DNA of 36,250 nucleotides from Planctomycetales bacterium (GTDB lineage Bacteria > Planctomycetota > Planctomycetia > Pirellulales > Pirellulaceae). The stretch lies in the NCBI GenBank assembly GCA_020427005.1, contig JAGQOY010000056.1, forward strand, positions 1-36,250, in the 5' to 3' direction. Below, piece by piece: positions 8,460-17,075 of this stretch; position 1 is the first letter of the stretch; the number at the start of each line of letters is the position of its first letter. The position numbers were made by a program, and so were the translations under genes. Below the pieces are notes generated by a model. That model worked only from the letters and a program-made list of their open reading frames with translations. It searched no databases and was not told where the DNA came from.

Positions 8460-8882
8460 ATGAAAATTACGGTTCGAACCACAGTTGTTGCTCCACTTGC
8501 GGATGTTTGGCGCGCTTACACTACACCTGAGGACATCATTCGCTGGAACGCCGCTTCAGATGACTGGCACACTACTGCTGCCAGCGTTGATCTTCGAGTA
8601 GGCGGTCAGTTCTCGTCGCGCATGGAGGCCAAAGACGGCAGTTTTGGGTTTGATTTTGCAGGCACATATACTCAGATCATTCCGCTGCGATCCATCGAAT
8701 ACTCATTTGGTGATCGAGCTGCTCAGGTAACATTTGAAGAAACAGCGGTTGGAATCAGTGTAACGGTCACCTTTGACGCGGAAAGCACACATTCCATCGA
8801 ACAGCAACGCGAGGGTTGGCAAGCGATATTGAATAATTTTGTTCGCCACGTGGAGAACATGTGCGGCTCAAAGAAAGACTGA
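8460..8882 (+). CDS. SRPBCC/AHSA1-family ligand-binding protein
   Basis: A 140-residue protein with the START-like helix-grip fold of the AHSA1 (activator of Hsp90 ATPase homologue) group. Typical elements are the opening PLADVWRAYTTPEDIIRWN, the central DLRVGGQF-SRMEAKDGSFGFDFAGTYTQI strand pair and the terminal amphipathic helix EGWQAILNNFVRHVE. Bacterial members are small cytoplasmic proteins thought to bind hydrophobic ligands, and many are associated with stress or detoxification. No catalytic residues can be assigned. It lies 182 bp downstream of the pseudopilin gene with only a weak ribosome binding site. Length is normal for the family. Confidence 0.88.
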   Translation: MKITVRTTVVAPLADVWRAYTTPEDIIRWNAASDDWHTTAASVDLRVGGQFSSRMEAKDGSFGFDFAGTYTQIIPLRSIEYSFGDRAAQVTFEETAVGISVTVTFDAESTHSIEQQREGWQAILNNFVRHVENMCGSKKD

Positions 8883-8959
8883 TCTTGAATCTGCAGGGCT
8901 CGATTCAGGTTTCCCAAACGAAACAAAACCTCGCAACGCAATCTCGAGGAGAGATTGCA

Positions 8960-9394
8960 ATGACATTTTTGGTCGTCGGTTCTATAAGCGGCCTGTTGTT
9001 GGGAAGTGTAGGTTACGTGCTATTAATCGGAGTTCTTGAGACTTTTTTTGTCCCTCCTTTGCAGTCACCTGAGAACTACGGGCAATTTTTGATCGTGGTG
9101 ATAGGTGTCAGTTTCTATTTGACCGTTTTGGGCTGCACATTCGCGCTAATACCGTATGTACGATTACTCGGTTTTTGGGGAGTCTATGCGCTTTGGCTAT
9201 GGGTAGTTTGGTCAGCTGAACGGGAGTTTTTCCTAGAGGTTGATTGGTTGGAAGCTCCCATTGCCGCGATGCTTCTACTTTTTCTTACTCCACTGATAAC
9301 TGGAGTATACGCGTCCAATTATTCCAAGTCCCATACGAAGCATCAGAAACCGCAGGAAAACTCCAACGGCATCAACAACACAATGACTCGATAA
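8960..9394 (+). CDS. Small integral membrane protein, unknown function
   Basis: A 144-residue hydrophobic protein with about four membrane segments and a polar, lysine/asparagine-rich C-terminal tail. I chose ATG 8960 because GAGGAGAG sits about 6 nt upstream. The open frame extends back to 8861, but that part is hydrophilic and would overlap the SRPBCC gene. I recognise no family. It follows the SRPBCC gene by 77 bp and may be co-transcribed. Confidence 0.6.
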   Translation: MTFLVVGSISGLLLGSVGYVLLIGVLETFFVPPLQSPENYGQFLIVVIGVSFYLTVLGCTFALIPYVRLLGFWGVYALWLWVVWSAEREFFLEVDWLEAPIAAMLLLFLTPLITGVYASNYSKSHTKHQKPQENSNGINNTMTR

Positions 9395-9476
9395 GAGTCT
9401 AAGACGACGATTAGTGACACTTCTCGTTAATCGCCGTTAGCCATAACACTCCCCTCGGGAAGACTCGCGAGTAACG

Positions 9477-9511
9477 CCAGCGGTGAGAGAGGGGTTGCCT
9501 CTCATCGCTGG
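9477..9511. terminator. Hairpin between convergent genes
   Basis: A 12-bp stem with one G-U pair (CCAGCGGTGAGA with TCTCATCGCTGG) and an 11-nt loop. It sits between the plus-strand membrane protein (ends 9394) and the minus-strand oxidoreductase (ends 9615). There is no U-tract on either side, so it is a plausible bidirectional terminator or transcript-stabilising stem rather than a textbook intrinsic terminator. Confidence 0.5.
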
Positions 9512-9614
9512 AGCTCCGACGCATCCTTTCGAAAGTCACGTCCAATAGTACGTAACATTCGGTGGGCGAGTGAGTTGCAGTCCACCATTCCGGCGTTTGG
9601 CGAGAATTGTTCGA

Positions 9615-11276
9615 TTAGTCGATAAAAATCTGGCCTTCTGCCTCTAGTTTTGCCCTGAGAGTTGTATACGGGAGTTCCTGTAGACTGCACTCACGTTGAA
9701 TGGCTAATGCAGCGGCTGTCCCTGCAGAATGCCCCATGACCATAAACACAGGTTCCATGCGAATGGAGCCATAAGCGGAATGACTGCTAGACACGCACAC
9801 AGGCACAACTAGGTTCACACATTGTGACTGTTTGGGAATGATGGAGCGATAGGATATCGGATAGCGTCTGGCGTTCTGCCACAAAGATCCATCGACGAAA
9901 AGCTCGCCAAGTTCATCGACATAGTATCCAACCTGATGAGAATCGACTGCGTAGCTTCCAACTGCGATTCCGTCGGCCACTGTACGTGTTGCGGAACGCA
10001 ATTCGTCATGTTCGGTCATGACATACTCGCTGACCATGCGACGAGCTTCGCGCACATACAATTCATAAGGGAAATTATCGTTGTCAGCATATTCATCCTT
10101 GGGTAAGCCATAGGTGCTTAGCTCGTCTCGTACCGCTTTGGGCACACGTGGATCCGTTATCAAGAAATAGAGTTTGCCCAAGGCGAAGTCTTTGTGAAGT
10201 TGCATTAGCTCCGATCGCAAAGTGTAGTCGCCATTTGCCCAACCATAGTTCACGCCCGGCATATTCGAGACGTTAACATCAACCTTTTGATTGGGAAGCG
10301 GCGCCATGCTCATCAAACTTCGTAAAGTAATTTCGGGATTAGCTTGGCAAAGGCGCCCCAACATTTCAAACCACAATGGATTAAAGTTGCTAGGCCGTTC
10401 AATCGATCTTCGATTGGTTGGGTTGTTAGTTAGCGTGTACCGAAAACAATAGGCTTGAACACCTCTATCCGCTTGCCCTTGAACGCCGGGAGGATGAGGA
10501 GCTACAAAAGGCAACAATCCGGAGCTTGGGTGCCCAGGGCGCACGAATGGATCCACATTGACTGGGCCGCTTGACGAAGCATAGAGCTCACTCATGCGTT
10601 TGCCGTGGACACCGTTGAATTTCTCACCGTAGGTTTCGTTCGATTCACGGCCCACGATGAATTCTGAGCCACTCTGTGCCATCAGATCTCCTTCGTAGGT
10701 CGCATCAATGTATACCTTGGCAACAAAAGCTTGACCGCTTTCCAAGCGAATCTTGTGTATTCTGTTTCCCGACCGTTCGACTCCCTTGGTCAGGTCGAGT
10801 CGGGCGTGCGTGATAACTTGTACATTAGCCTCAGCCAGCATTTGATCGTAGATTTGCTTTGCCACTCGCGGCTCGAAGACCCACTGCATTTCTAGTGCAT
10901 CATTTTTTCCGGTATAGACTCGATGGACACTTCGAGAAAAATACTCATCTCGAGTTTCCGCTTGCCAAGTGGCTGGGATTTCATAGTGCCGATACACACG
11001 ATTGAAGAACTTTCTTGCATAGCCACCTATAAGCGAACTGGAATTCATGTCGGTAGCACACAATCCCGAAGTCATGACTCCACCAACGATTTGATTGGGA
11101 GCCAGCAAGTAGGTGCGTTGGCCATTTTCAGATGCGGCAATTGCAGCCATGATGCCCGCCGGAGTTGCACCATAGATAAGCACATCGCAAGCAACAGGTT
11201 CCGTGGCATGAGTGCCCATGGGAAGTAACCACACAGTCAGCCAAATGAGCAATTTCGTGTAATACATTCTCACCAT
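9615..11276 (-). CDS. Secreted FAD-dependent oxidoreductase
   Basis: A 553-residue protein of the FAD-dependent oxidoreductase group (Pfam FAD_oxidored type) that is abundant in Planctomycetes and often linked to polysaccharide breakdown. The start is ATG 11276, with GGAGG 8 nt upstream; a TTG at 11309 is possible but less likely. Residues 1-24 look like a signal peptide (hydrophobic core LLIWLTVWLL, cut near THA). The dinucleotide-binding region is CDVLIYGATPAGIMAAIAA (30-48), with a Ser/Thr/Pro-containing variant of the GxGxxG turn. GGVMTSGL and a later YIDATYEGDLM segment are typical of the family. Near the C-terminus are the VSSSHSAYGSIRMEP and GHSAGTAAALA motifs that close the flavin site. 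The substrate is unknown. Confidence 0.85.
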   Translation of the reverse strand: MVRMYYTKLLIWLTVWLLPMGTHATEPVACDVLIYGATPAGIMAAIAASENGQRTYLLAPNQIVGGVMTSGLCATDMNSSSLIGGYARKFFNRVYRHYEIPATWQAETRDEYFSRSVHRVYTGKNDALEMQWVFEPRVAKQIYDQMLAEANVQVITHARLDLTKGVERSGNRIHKIRLESGQAFVAKVYIDATYEGDLMAQSGSEFIVGRESNETYGEKFNGVHGKRMSELYASSSGPVNVDPFVRPGHPSSGLLPFVAPHPPGVQGQADRGVQAYCFRYTLTNNPTNRRSIERPSNFNPLWFEMLGRLCQANPEITLRSLMSMAPLPNQKVDVNVSNMPGVNYGWANGDYTLRSELMQLHKDFALGKLYFLITDPRVPKAVRDELSTYGLPKDEYADNDNFPYELYVREARRMVSEYVMTEHDELRSATRTVADGIAVGSYAVDSHQVGYYVDELGELFVDGSLWQNARRYPISYRSIIPKQSQCVNLVVPVCVSSSHSAYGSIRMEPVFMVMGHSAGTAAALAIQRECSLQELPYTTLRAKLEAEGQIFID

Positions 11277-11630
11277 CTTCTGAACCTCCAATAAAAAATG
11301 CGGTTCCAAATAGAGCTTGCAATGCTAATAAGTACAGCCCCTGGTTAGCTTTTCCAAGCTTGTAAGCTGATCAATTTCGAACGTCTTGGTGTTTATGCCC
11401 ACAAGCCCATTGGAGCTTCAACCTATACTGCTCAGGCTTACAGCCTCTGTTCTGATTCAAAAGTGGGAGACGCTAGAAGTTGAATTGGAGGAAAACTATT
11501 TTTGTGGATAGAGGACCAGCCTACATGGATGCTGCGCAAATATGTGGGTTGATGGACAATTAACCAGCTAGCGGGAAGATATGAAGAAAGCCGCACTGAG
11601 GCAAACTGGGCTGGCCCATAGCAAGAAAAG
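11277..11630. other. Intergenic region between oxidoreductase and tRNA-His
   Basis: About 350 bp upstream of the minus-strand oxidoreductase, and therefore the likely site of its promoter. It is AT-moderate with no recognisable gene. A tiny open frame near 11480-11563 has a GGAGG upstream, but it encodes fewer than 30 residues and the spacing is poor, so it is not called. Confidence 0.5.
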
Positions 11631-11704
11631 GGTGAGTGATGGGAGTCGAACCCACGACAACTGGAGCCACAATCCAGCGCTCTACCAACTGAGCTACACC
11701 CACC
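11631..11704 (-). tRNA. tRNA-His (anticodon GTG)
   Basis: On the minus strand this folds as a complete cloverleaf. The acceptor is GTGGGTG with CACTCAC (one G-U pair), with the extra G(-1) opposite C73 that marks histidine tRNAs. The anticodon stem is CTGGA/TCCAG with loop TTGTGGC (anticodon complement at 11668-11670), and the T arm is GTGGG-TTCGACT-CCCAT. CCA is not encoded. It is a single-copy gene in this window, divergent from efpL. Confidence 0.95.
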
Positions 11705-11946
11705 GTAATGGAAACGACAGATTTTATTATTTCCTTCTGTTATCGTCAATGCACCATGTCTCTGTTACCTTGCCTCTGTTATAGGCCGCGCATTTTGCCA
11801 TCCAATGGAACATCTGCTGGATGGACAAATGTGTTAAATACACGGTGCCCCAAATCTTGACAAAGACCCCGACTGGGCAAGAATCACACTTTTGCTAATC
11901 TTTTTCGTAGTTTCGGAATCCGTCAGATCGCGAATGTAGGTGCTAG

Positions 11947-12510
11947 ATGCTTGCCAAAGAAATCAAATCCGGTTCCGTAGTTGTGGACAACGGCGTGCCA
12001 GTCATCATTGAATCAGTTACCGTACAATCGCCGAGTGCTCGCGGAGCGGCCACGCTGTATAAATTCAAGGCTCGCAACCTGATCACAAGACAGAAAGTAG
12101 ACATTACGCTCAAAGGTACTGACAATCTACCTGAAGCAGACTTTCGGAAACGTATTGTAAAAATGATGTACAAAGATGCAGACGCAGTGCATCTAATGGA
12201 CCAAGAGGATTACAACCAGTTTTCGCTAAGTCTCAATGATGCTCAAGAACAATTGCCCTACTTGACGGAAGAACTCGAAGGCGTGTTTGCACTCATCTAT
12301 CAAGACGAATGTGTAGGATTACAAATGCCGACGTCGGTCGAACTGAGGATTACTCAATGCGATCCAGCGATTCGAGGTAATTCTGCAACCGCACGAACCA
12401 AGCCGGCAATTGTTGAAACTGGGCTAACTGTACATGTGCCCGAGTACATCAAGGAGGGCGAAAAGATTAAGGTCGATACGCGCACTGGTGATTTCTTGTC
12501 GCGAGCCTAA
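11947..12510 (+). CDS. efpL: Elongation factor P-like protein EfpL (YeiP)
   Basis: A 187-residue three-domain OB-fold protein matching the EfpL/YeiP branch of elongation factor P. The diagnostic loop is VQSPSARGAATLYK (residues 26-39), with arginine R32 at the tip where canonical EF-P has a modifiable lysine or arginine. Further family motifs are the central MDQEDYNQF and the C-terminal ARTKPAIVETGLTVHVPEYIKEGEKIKVDTRTGDF. Factors of this family bind the ribosome near the P site and relieve stalling at proline-rich and some other difficult sequences. The gene stands alone between tRNA-His and the convergent exosortase. A TTGACA at 11857-11862 lacks a convincing -10 partner. ATG 11947 has TAGGTG upstream. 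Length is normal. Confidence 0.92.
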   Translation: MLAKEIKSGSVVVDNGVPVIIESVTVQSPSARGAATLYKFKARNLITRQKVDITLKGTDNLPEADFRKRIVKMMYKDADAVHLMDQEDYNQFSLSLNDAQEQLPYLTEELEGVFALIYQDECVGLQMPTSVELRITQCDPAIRGNSATARTKPAIVETGLTVHVPEYIKEGEKIKVDTRTGDFLSRA

Positions 12511-12609
12511 AAGCTGCATTCGCCCTGCATCAAAAACCTCCCAAGCACACTATCTTGAGTTCTCGTGCCATGGTGTGCACCGATGAACACCAACCAGCGA
12601 TCATTACAT

Positions 12610-14466
12610 TTACTGCACTTCTGTGTCCGCATCTTCCGTCTCCTGGGGCGTCTGAATTGCTTCAGCCTCAGCCTGTTGAATTCGATTGTGGGCACGTATC
12701 TCTTCTTCTGATGGGGCATCTACATCAACAATTTCAGCGCCCAACTGGCGGAAGGTCGAGCGTAGATTAAGGTAGGCATCCGCTAGTAGACCATTAAGCT
12801 CCTTTTCATCCATTTCATTAAACGTTGAACCAATTGGAGTCAATAACGTGAGTTGCCCATAGGGCACAAACGGTGTGGGAATACCAAACCATGGTGTCGT
12901 TCGCGACTGAAGTTCCGTCGTCTCGCCCGCCACGTCAATCATGATGTAACTGAGCAGCGACTGCTGCGACATGTCATCAATTAACTTACAAGAATACACT
13001 CTCACTTGTTCCTGCGAGTCTCCAAGTGCGACCAACTGGGAGCTAACTTTCCCAACAAGCTGGTACCTAGAATCCAAGAATGCATCCTCGGCGGGAACAC
13101 TGCCAGCCAAAGGATAGCGAGCTGAAATCGTTACCGTAGTGCCATCAGCTTTGGCAAACTGCCAGCTGGATACGCTCTCGCCGACCTTGCTTCCTGCAAA
13201 AAAGCGTTCGTACAAGAATTTCGCAAATTTGAATTTGCCAAGTTCAGTTGGCAATAATTTTTCTGAAACTAACTCTTGAGCCCGGTTTTCAGGCACCGAA
13301 GGAAATTTTAGGTCGCGATGCCACGGTCCAACATGGAATACTTGAAGTCCTCCAACCACGCCAACAATGGGCAAGAGTAGGAACGTCGCCAACGTGACAA
13401 TCTTCGCAAGCCCGGCGGGCTTGGATGTCGCATTGCTAGACGTATTGTCCGCTTTACGTTTCTTACCGGTCGGACTAGAAGCTGGCCAACATACTGCCAG
13501 ATTGAACCATTCATGGAATGGGCCACTTGTGATCGTCTTAACAGGAAAGGGTCTCAGAATCAGTGATAATGCAATCTTTGTCAGCGCAATTCCAACGACT
13601 GCAATAATCAAAAGCCCTAGACGAAAAACGACTCCTCCAGCTCCAGAGGAAATATCTACTTGAAAGCTCTCCCGCAGCCAAATGGTTCCTAGTAAACGCA
13701 AGAATGCTACTAACCATGCCCACAGAATGGCGCTTAGTACGGTCAGCAGGCCCGGGAGAAAATTATCACCCGTGATAATGACCCACACCGTAGCCAAGGC
13801 GATCAGAAAGCATACGCCGTCTCTTCCGTCCAGAAGATCCTTCATGCGTAGGGTACCAGTTTCAAGCTCAAAACTTTCCGGAGCCCGAAAATGTGCAATT
13901 CCAAATAAATCCAGCATTCCACTGGTGCCCCGTGCCGCGGATTCATGAATGCTTTTCAATAGCGAGCCTTCGAGTTCGCCGGGTAGTGCAAGAGCTGCAA
14001 CCAGAATTAGGCACCAGGACACGCTGGTTGTCCAAGATTTGCTACTGTCCCGTACAACGAGCCAACTGGCGAGTAATAGGACTAAGGCCAAATTGGCCAG
14101 CCATCCCAAACCTAAAACCACAGCAAACGCTCCAGCCAAAATTGTTAAGCTGAGCAGTAAACCGTATCCCATCCAACGTCCCGCAGAGGCCGATTGCGAG
14201 ATTTGAAATCGCGAGTAGACAATTACACAGAATGCGAGCCATGCAAGTGGGAAAAACTGCCAATATGTTAGGCTCCACATTATTCGAGCTTGTGCAAATA
14301 TCAGCGGTGCCAAACAAAGTATCCCGACCGCCAGCACGTAATCCGGAATTGATTTGCCAAGTCCTAGCCATCTAGACGCCCCCCCATTTGACGTTTCCAC
14401 TCGACCTTCATTTGGCAAAGACTGTAGGGTGGCCTCGCTCAGGTTCTCATTGCCAATTTCTGCCAT
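12610..14466 (-). CDS. xrtU: Exosortase, XrtU type, with fused EpsI-like C-terminal domain
   Basis: A 618-residue protein. Residues about 40-300 form a multi-helix exosortase membrane domain. The segment LLDLFGIAHFRAPESFELET leads into LRMKDLLDGRDGVCFLIALA, placing the nucleophile candidate at C219, followed by the arginine candidate R257 in VAFLRLLGTIWLRE. This corresponds to the Cys and Arg of exosortases, which cleave C-terminal sorting signals in the inner membrane. I see no histidine where canonical family members have one (the aligned stretch reads VDISSGAGGVV, about 270-280). A further membrane helix (about 350-371) is followed by an extracytoplasmic EpsI-like domain (about 380-595) and an acidic Glu/Gln-rich tail. 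In many genomes EpsI is separate, so this is a fusion. The likely upstream partner is the lipoprotein gene. Confidence 0.8.
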   Translation of the reverse strand: MAEIGNENLSEATLQSLPNEGRVETSNGGASRWLGLGKSIPDYVLAVGILCLAPLIFAQARIMWSLTYWQFFPLAWLAFCVIVYSRFQISQSASAGRWMGYGLLLSLTILAGAFAVVLGLGWLANLALVLLLASWLVVRDSSKSWTTSVSWCLILVAALALPGELEGSLLKSIHESAARGTSGMLDLFGIAHFRAPESFELETGTLRMKDLLDGRDGVCFLIALATVWVIITGDNFLPGLLTVLSAILWAWLVAFLRLLGTIWLRESFQVDISSGAGGVVFRLGLLIIAVVGIALTKIALSLILRPFPVKTITSGPFHEWFNLAVCWPASSPTGKKRKADNTSSNATSKPAGLAKIVTLATFLLLPIVGVVGGLQVFHVGPWHRDLKFPSVPENRAQELVSEKLLPTELGKFKFAKFLYERFFAGSKVGESVSSWQFAKADGTTVTISARYPLAGSVPAEDAFLDSRYQLVGKVSSQLVALGDSQEQVRVYSCKLIDDMSQQSLLSYIMIDVAGETTELQSRTTPWFGIPTPFVPYGQLTLLTPIGSTFNEMDEKELNGLLADAYLNLRSTFRQLGAEIVDVDAPSEEEIRAHNRIQQAEAEAIQTPQETEDADTEVQ

Positions 14467-14833
14467 AGCCAGTCTCTTTTAATGACTTTCATCTGCGACG
14501 ATAGTGGATAGTACGAATACGAAAGAAATTTTTACGGTGTCAAATCGTGGTCAGATGCAACGGCTCACATCGGTCCAGAATGCAAAATTCCGTGTCGTAG
14601 TATCTTTGCTACTCGTCTCATTCGTGAGTTCGAGTCTAATTGCATTTGGTCACCGGAACGACGCCCAACCGCTGCGGGCTCAGGGAAAAAGCCGGTGGTG
14701 GTCAGATTGTAGCGAATTCTTGAACAATTCCGATTGATCATTTCAAATTACGCCATACCCCCAGTAGGGTATCGGGTAACAGCAACTTCAACGGAACAAT
14801 CTCAAAAAAGAGAACCTCTTTAATCCGGAAGAG
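14467..14833. other. Gap between exosortase and lipoprotein genes
   Basis: A 367-bp stretch on the path of a possible minus-strand transcript from the lipoprotein to the exosortase. It holds the doubtful plus-strand small ORF described separately. Around 14750-14770 there is a CCCCAGTAGGGT segment that can fold only weakly. No terminator or promoter could be assigned with confidence. Confidence 0.4.
14555..14737 (+). CDS. Possible small membrane or exported peptide
   Basis: A 60-residue frame from ATG 14555 (a GTG at 14504 would add 17 residues). It has a positively charged start, one hydrophobic helix (VVVSLLLVSFVSSSLIAFG) and a polar tail with SRWWSDCSEF. This would suit a signal peptide or single-span protein. 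There is no clear ribosome binding site and I recognise no family. It lies in the gap between two minus-strand genes, so it could be a chance frame. Confidence 0.3.
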   Translation: MQRLTSVQNAKFRVVVSLLLVSFVSSSLIAFGHRNDAQPLRAQGKSRWWSDCSEFLNNSD

Positions 14834-16099
14834 TTACCGAACCGGTGATGGTGCTGGTTCAGTGCTATCCATCGGGTTGGAGGGGCGAACGACTCGTCGA
14901 TTCGATTGCCAGGCTTTTGAGCTAGGATTGGAATTCACCTCAAAACTAGCCGTAGTCACTCCGTTCTCATCAGGCTGATTGGAAAGTCCGCGCGGAGTCC
15001 AGACTGTACGAAATGAGTTCGAGAGATTTAGGAAGATTGTCATTTCTCCTATGACTTGACGAGTATCAGGAAAAGTATATCTGGCAAAAACGACGACCCG
15101 ATCACGTTTGGGATCAGGGCCGTTCCAGGGAAGCGTAAGATGAATACCTTGATTGCTACCCAGGGTTTCCATTTTGGCTTCAACTTCAGCAGCCGAATAG
15201 TCGTAGCGAGCAATTCGCCGCGCATCGCCGTCCCGTTCGGGATCCAGAACAGCAATAGAAAGTTCAACTGCCTCGAGTATCACTTGACCATATTGATTTT
15301 TGGGTTGCAGCACGAGCTGCAAGCCATCTTCATCTGGCTCTGCGTCTAAATTGACAGCTCGACACAGTGCTGGTTGAAACGCAATCTCAACGACTCTTCG
15401 GTCAGTGATTCTCTGACTGGCAAGCGTCAACGTTGCACCGGCATTTAGATTCTGGCTGGCCAGCATAGTCGGAACTATTATACGGCTAGCACTTAGCTGT
15501 AATTCGTCGTCAACTTGGGAACCTTCTTTGGATGAAAATCCGCGAGGGGGCGATGGTGTTCCCATTTCGATGGTTGGAATTTCAAGTAGGGGTAGTGGCT
15601 CTGTAGCACGCGGAGTTTTTGTGGGAGTCCCACTGGGTGGAAACGGGCTTGGAGCACCAGAACCAGGGATTGAAATTTCCGGCAGTTCATCAGGAATGTT
15701 GATCGGTTCTGTAGAGGGCGAGTTATCCGGAGCGGTTTTTGGCAACGCACTTGCTCCACTAGGAGGCGGAAAGCGATTTGCATTGTTGGCGCCTACAGAG
15801 CCGTCCGATGTACCTGTTTCCCCAAATTTGCGTGACGACTGAGCATTATTCAATTGCTTTCGAAGGTATTCGTTCTCGGATTGTAGTGATATATATTCTT
15901 GCTCTAATCCTTGATACTCGTGGTCATAGTCGTACAACTGGTCTTCGAGGTCACGAATTTCTGACGCCATGTTCTCGACGTAAAGATCAGTGTAGGCGCG
16001 ACCATGGCAGCCCGTAAGCGCAAAGGCTAACATCAACAACGTCCAATCTCGGGCGTTGAACAGAAAGCTGGCAGTGCTTTGCTGTTCCCTGAGTCGCAC
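14834..16099 (-). CDS. Coiled-coil, proline-rich lipoprotein, unknown function
   Basis: A 421-residue protein starting at GTG 16099, chosen because AAGGAG lies 8 nt upstream. The frame is open to ATG 16195, but those 32 extra residues would spoil the signal peptide. A hydrophobic segment ends in the lipobox ALTGC, with the lipidated cysteine at residue 31. It is followed by a coiled coil (about 41-85) with heptad-like leucines and glutamates, a long Pro/Ser/Thr-rich linker (about 90-190) and a C-terminal globular region of beta character (about 200-390). I recognise no named family. It is the gene upstream of the exosortase on the same strand, 367 bp away. An envelope scaffold role is an inference from the architecture alone. 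Confidence 0.7.
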   Translation of the reverse strand: MRLREQQSTASFLFNARDWTLLMLAFALTGCHGRAYTDLYVENMASEIRDLEDQLYDYDHEYQGLEQEYISLQSENEYLRKQLNNAQSSRKFGETGTSDGSVGANNANRFPPPSGASALPKTAPDNSPSTEPINIPDELPEISIPGSGAPSPFPPSGTPTKTPRATEPLPLLEIPTIEMGTPSPPRGFSSKEGSQVDDELQLSASRIIVPTMLASQNLNAGATLTLASQRITDRRVVEIAFQPALCRAVNLDAEPDEDGLQLVLQPKNQYGQVILEAVELSIAVLDPERDGDARRIARYDYSAAEVEAKMETLGSNQGIHLTLPWNGPDPKRDRVVVFARYTFPDTRQVIGEMTIFLNLSNSFRTVWTPRGLSNQPDENGVTTASFEVNSNPSSKAWQSNRRVVRPSNPMDSTEPAPSPVR

Positions 16100-16559
16100 G
16101 TTTTTGGCTCCTTTGCTTCTGACCTGGAAATTCGATGGGCTGTAGACAAGAAGATGAATTCTGCTGGGGGCAAATGATGCACTCTGCACATTCACGCTTC
16201 ACACTTTAAGACACGAACTTCAGTAATCAAAACACGAAACAAAAGTCAAGTGAGTTTTAGTACGAATTGCTCCGCAACTAGGCGGCTTTCGCTAGCTATT
16301 CGCATCAAAAAAGCATTCGAACACCTTGATTGTTTTTCCCATAAAGTACAACCAAGTGATGCAATAAGTAAGAAAATCACTTAAGAAAAGAGACTGAATC
16401 TACGGCTCACAAAATTCTGTCAACTATACAGTGTTGGAGGTACTTGTCTGAATTTCTGTATTGGCTGATCTTGTATCTTTTGATAACATCCCCTCCGCCC
16501 AATGCAACACTGGTGTAATTGTCATTAATATCATCGAGTCTCGGATGTGGAGAGTTAGG
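16100..16559. other. Divergent intergenic region with an inverted repeat
   Basis: About 460 bp between the minus-strand lipoprotein and the plus-strand acetyltransferase, so promoters for both should be here. It contains a perfect 7-bp inverted repeat, AAGTGAT (16354-16360) and ATCACTT (16376-16382), separated by an AT-rich 15-bp spacer. This could be an operator or a weak hairpin. The open frame overlapping it on the minus strand (16407-16739) runs antisense into the acetyltransferase and is not called. Confidence 0.4.
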
Positions 16560-17075
16560 ATGCCAGCGGCCGAAAGCAGCAAATCTTGTGTGCATATTCG
16601 CTGGATGATTCGGCGTGACATGCCAAGCGTCTTGGCCATCGAAGAAGCCAGTTTTGAATTTGCCTGGAGTGAAGAAGAATTTATTCGCTGCTTGCGTCAA
16701 CGCAACTGTATTGGCATGGTGGCCGAGTGCGATGAACAAGTTGTGGGTTTCATGATTTATGAGTTACACAAGAATCGTTTGCACCTCTTAAATTTTGCGG
16801 TCTCGGTGGATTTTCGCCGGCGCAACATTGGAACCTGCATGATTGAAAAGCTCACGAGCAAACTTTCTGCCGATCGACGCAACAGAATTCTACTTGAGGT
16901 CCGAGAGACCAATTTGGACGCGCAACTTTTCTTCAAAGCACTTGGATTTCGGGCCATCAGTGTTTTGCGTGACTTCTATGAAGACACCACGGAAGATGCT
17001 TACCTCATGCAACTGCGTCACTTGCTATCCCCCGATGAAATGGAGCCTGCGGCCGATCGTCGCCTAGCAGGATAA
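16560..17075 (+). CDS. rimI: RimI-like GNAT N-acetyltransferase
   Basis: A 171-residue GNAT protein close to ribosomal-protein alanine N-acetyltransferase RimI. Motifs in order are MIRRDMPSVLAIEEASFEFAWSEEEF (the RimI-type N-terminus, shown only in part here), LHLLNFAVSVDFRRRNIGTCM (the acetyl-CoA pyrophosphate loop, RRRNIG), LLEVRETNLDAQLFF with the catalytic-glutamate candidate E113, KALGF, and a closing DFYEDTTEDAYLM. RimI acetylates the N-terminal alanine of S18, but paralogues have other targets. I chose ATG 16560 because GGAGAG precedes it by 5 nt; the frame opens at 16461. It is followed 97 bp later by the NUDIX gene on the same strand. Confidence 0.82.
   Translation: MPAAESSKSCVHIRWMIRRDMPSVLAIEEASFEFAWSEEEFIRCLRQRNCIGMVAECDEQVVGFMIYELHKNRLHLLNFAVSVDFRRRNIGTCMIEKLTSKLSADRRNRILLEVRETNLDAQLFFKALGFRAISVLRDFYEDTTEDAYLMQLRHLLSPDEMEPAADRRLAG

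Noticed and set aside
11480..11563. Tiny frame with an upstream GGAGG
   Set aside because: Fewer than 30 residues, poor spacing to the start codon and no conserved feature.
11438..11749. Minus-strand frame spanning tRNA-His
   Set aside because: It reads through a complete tRNA gene, so it is not a protein-coding gene.
11857..11885. TTGACA promoter-like box upstream of efpL
   Set aside because: The hexamer is perfect, but no acceptable -10 element lies 16-18 bp downstream.
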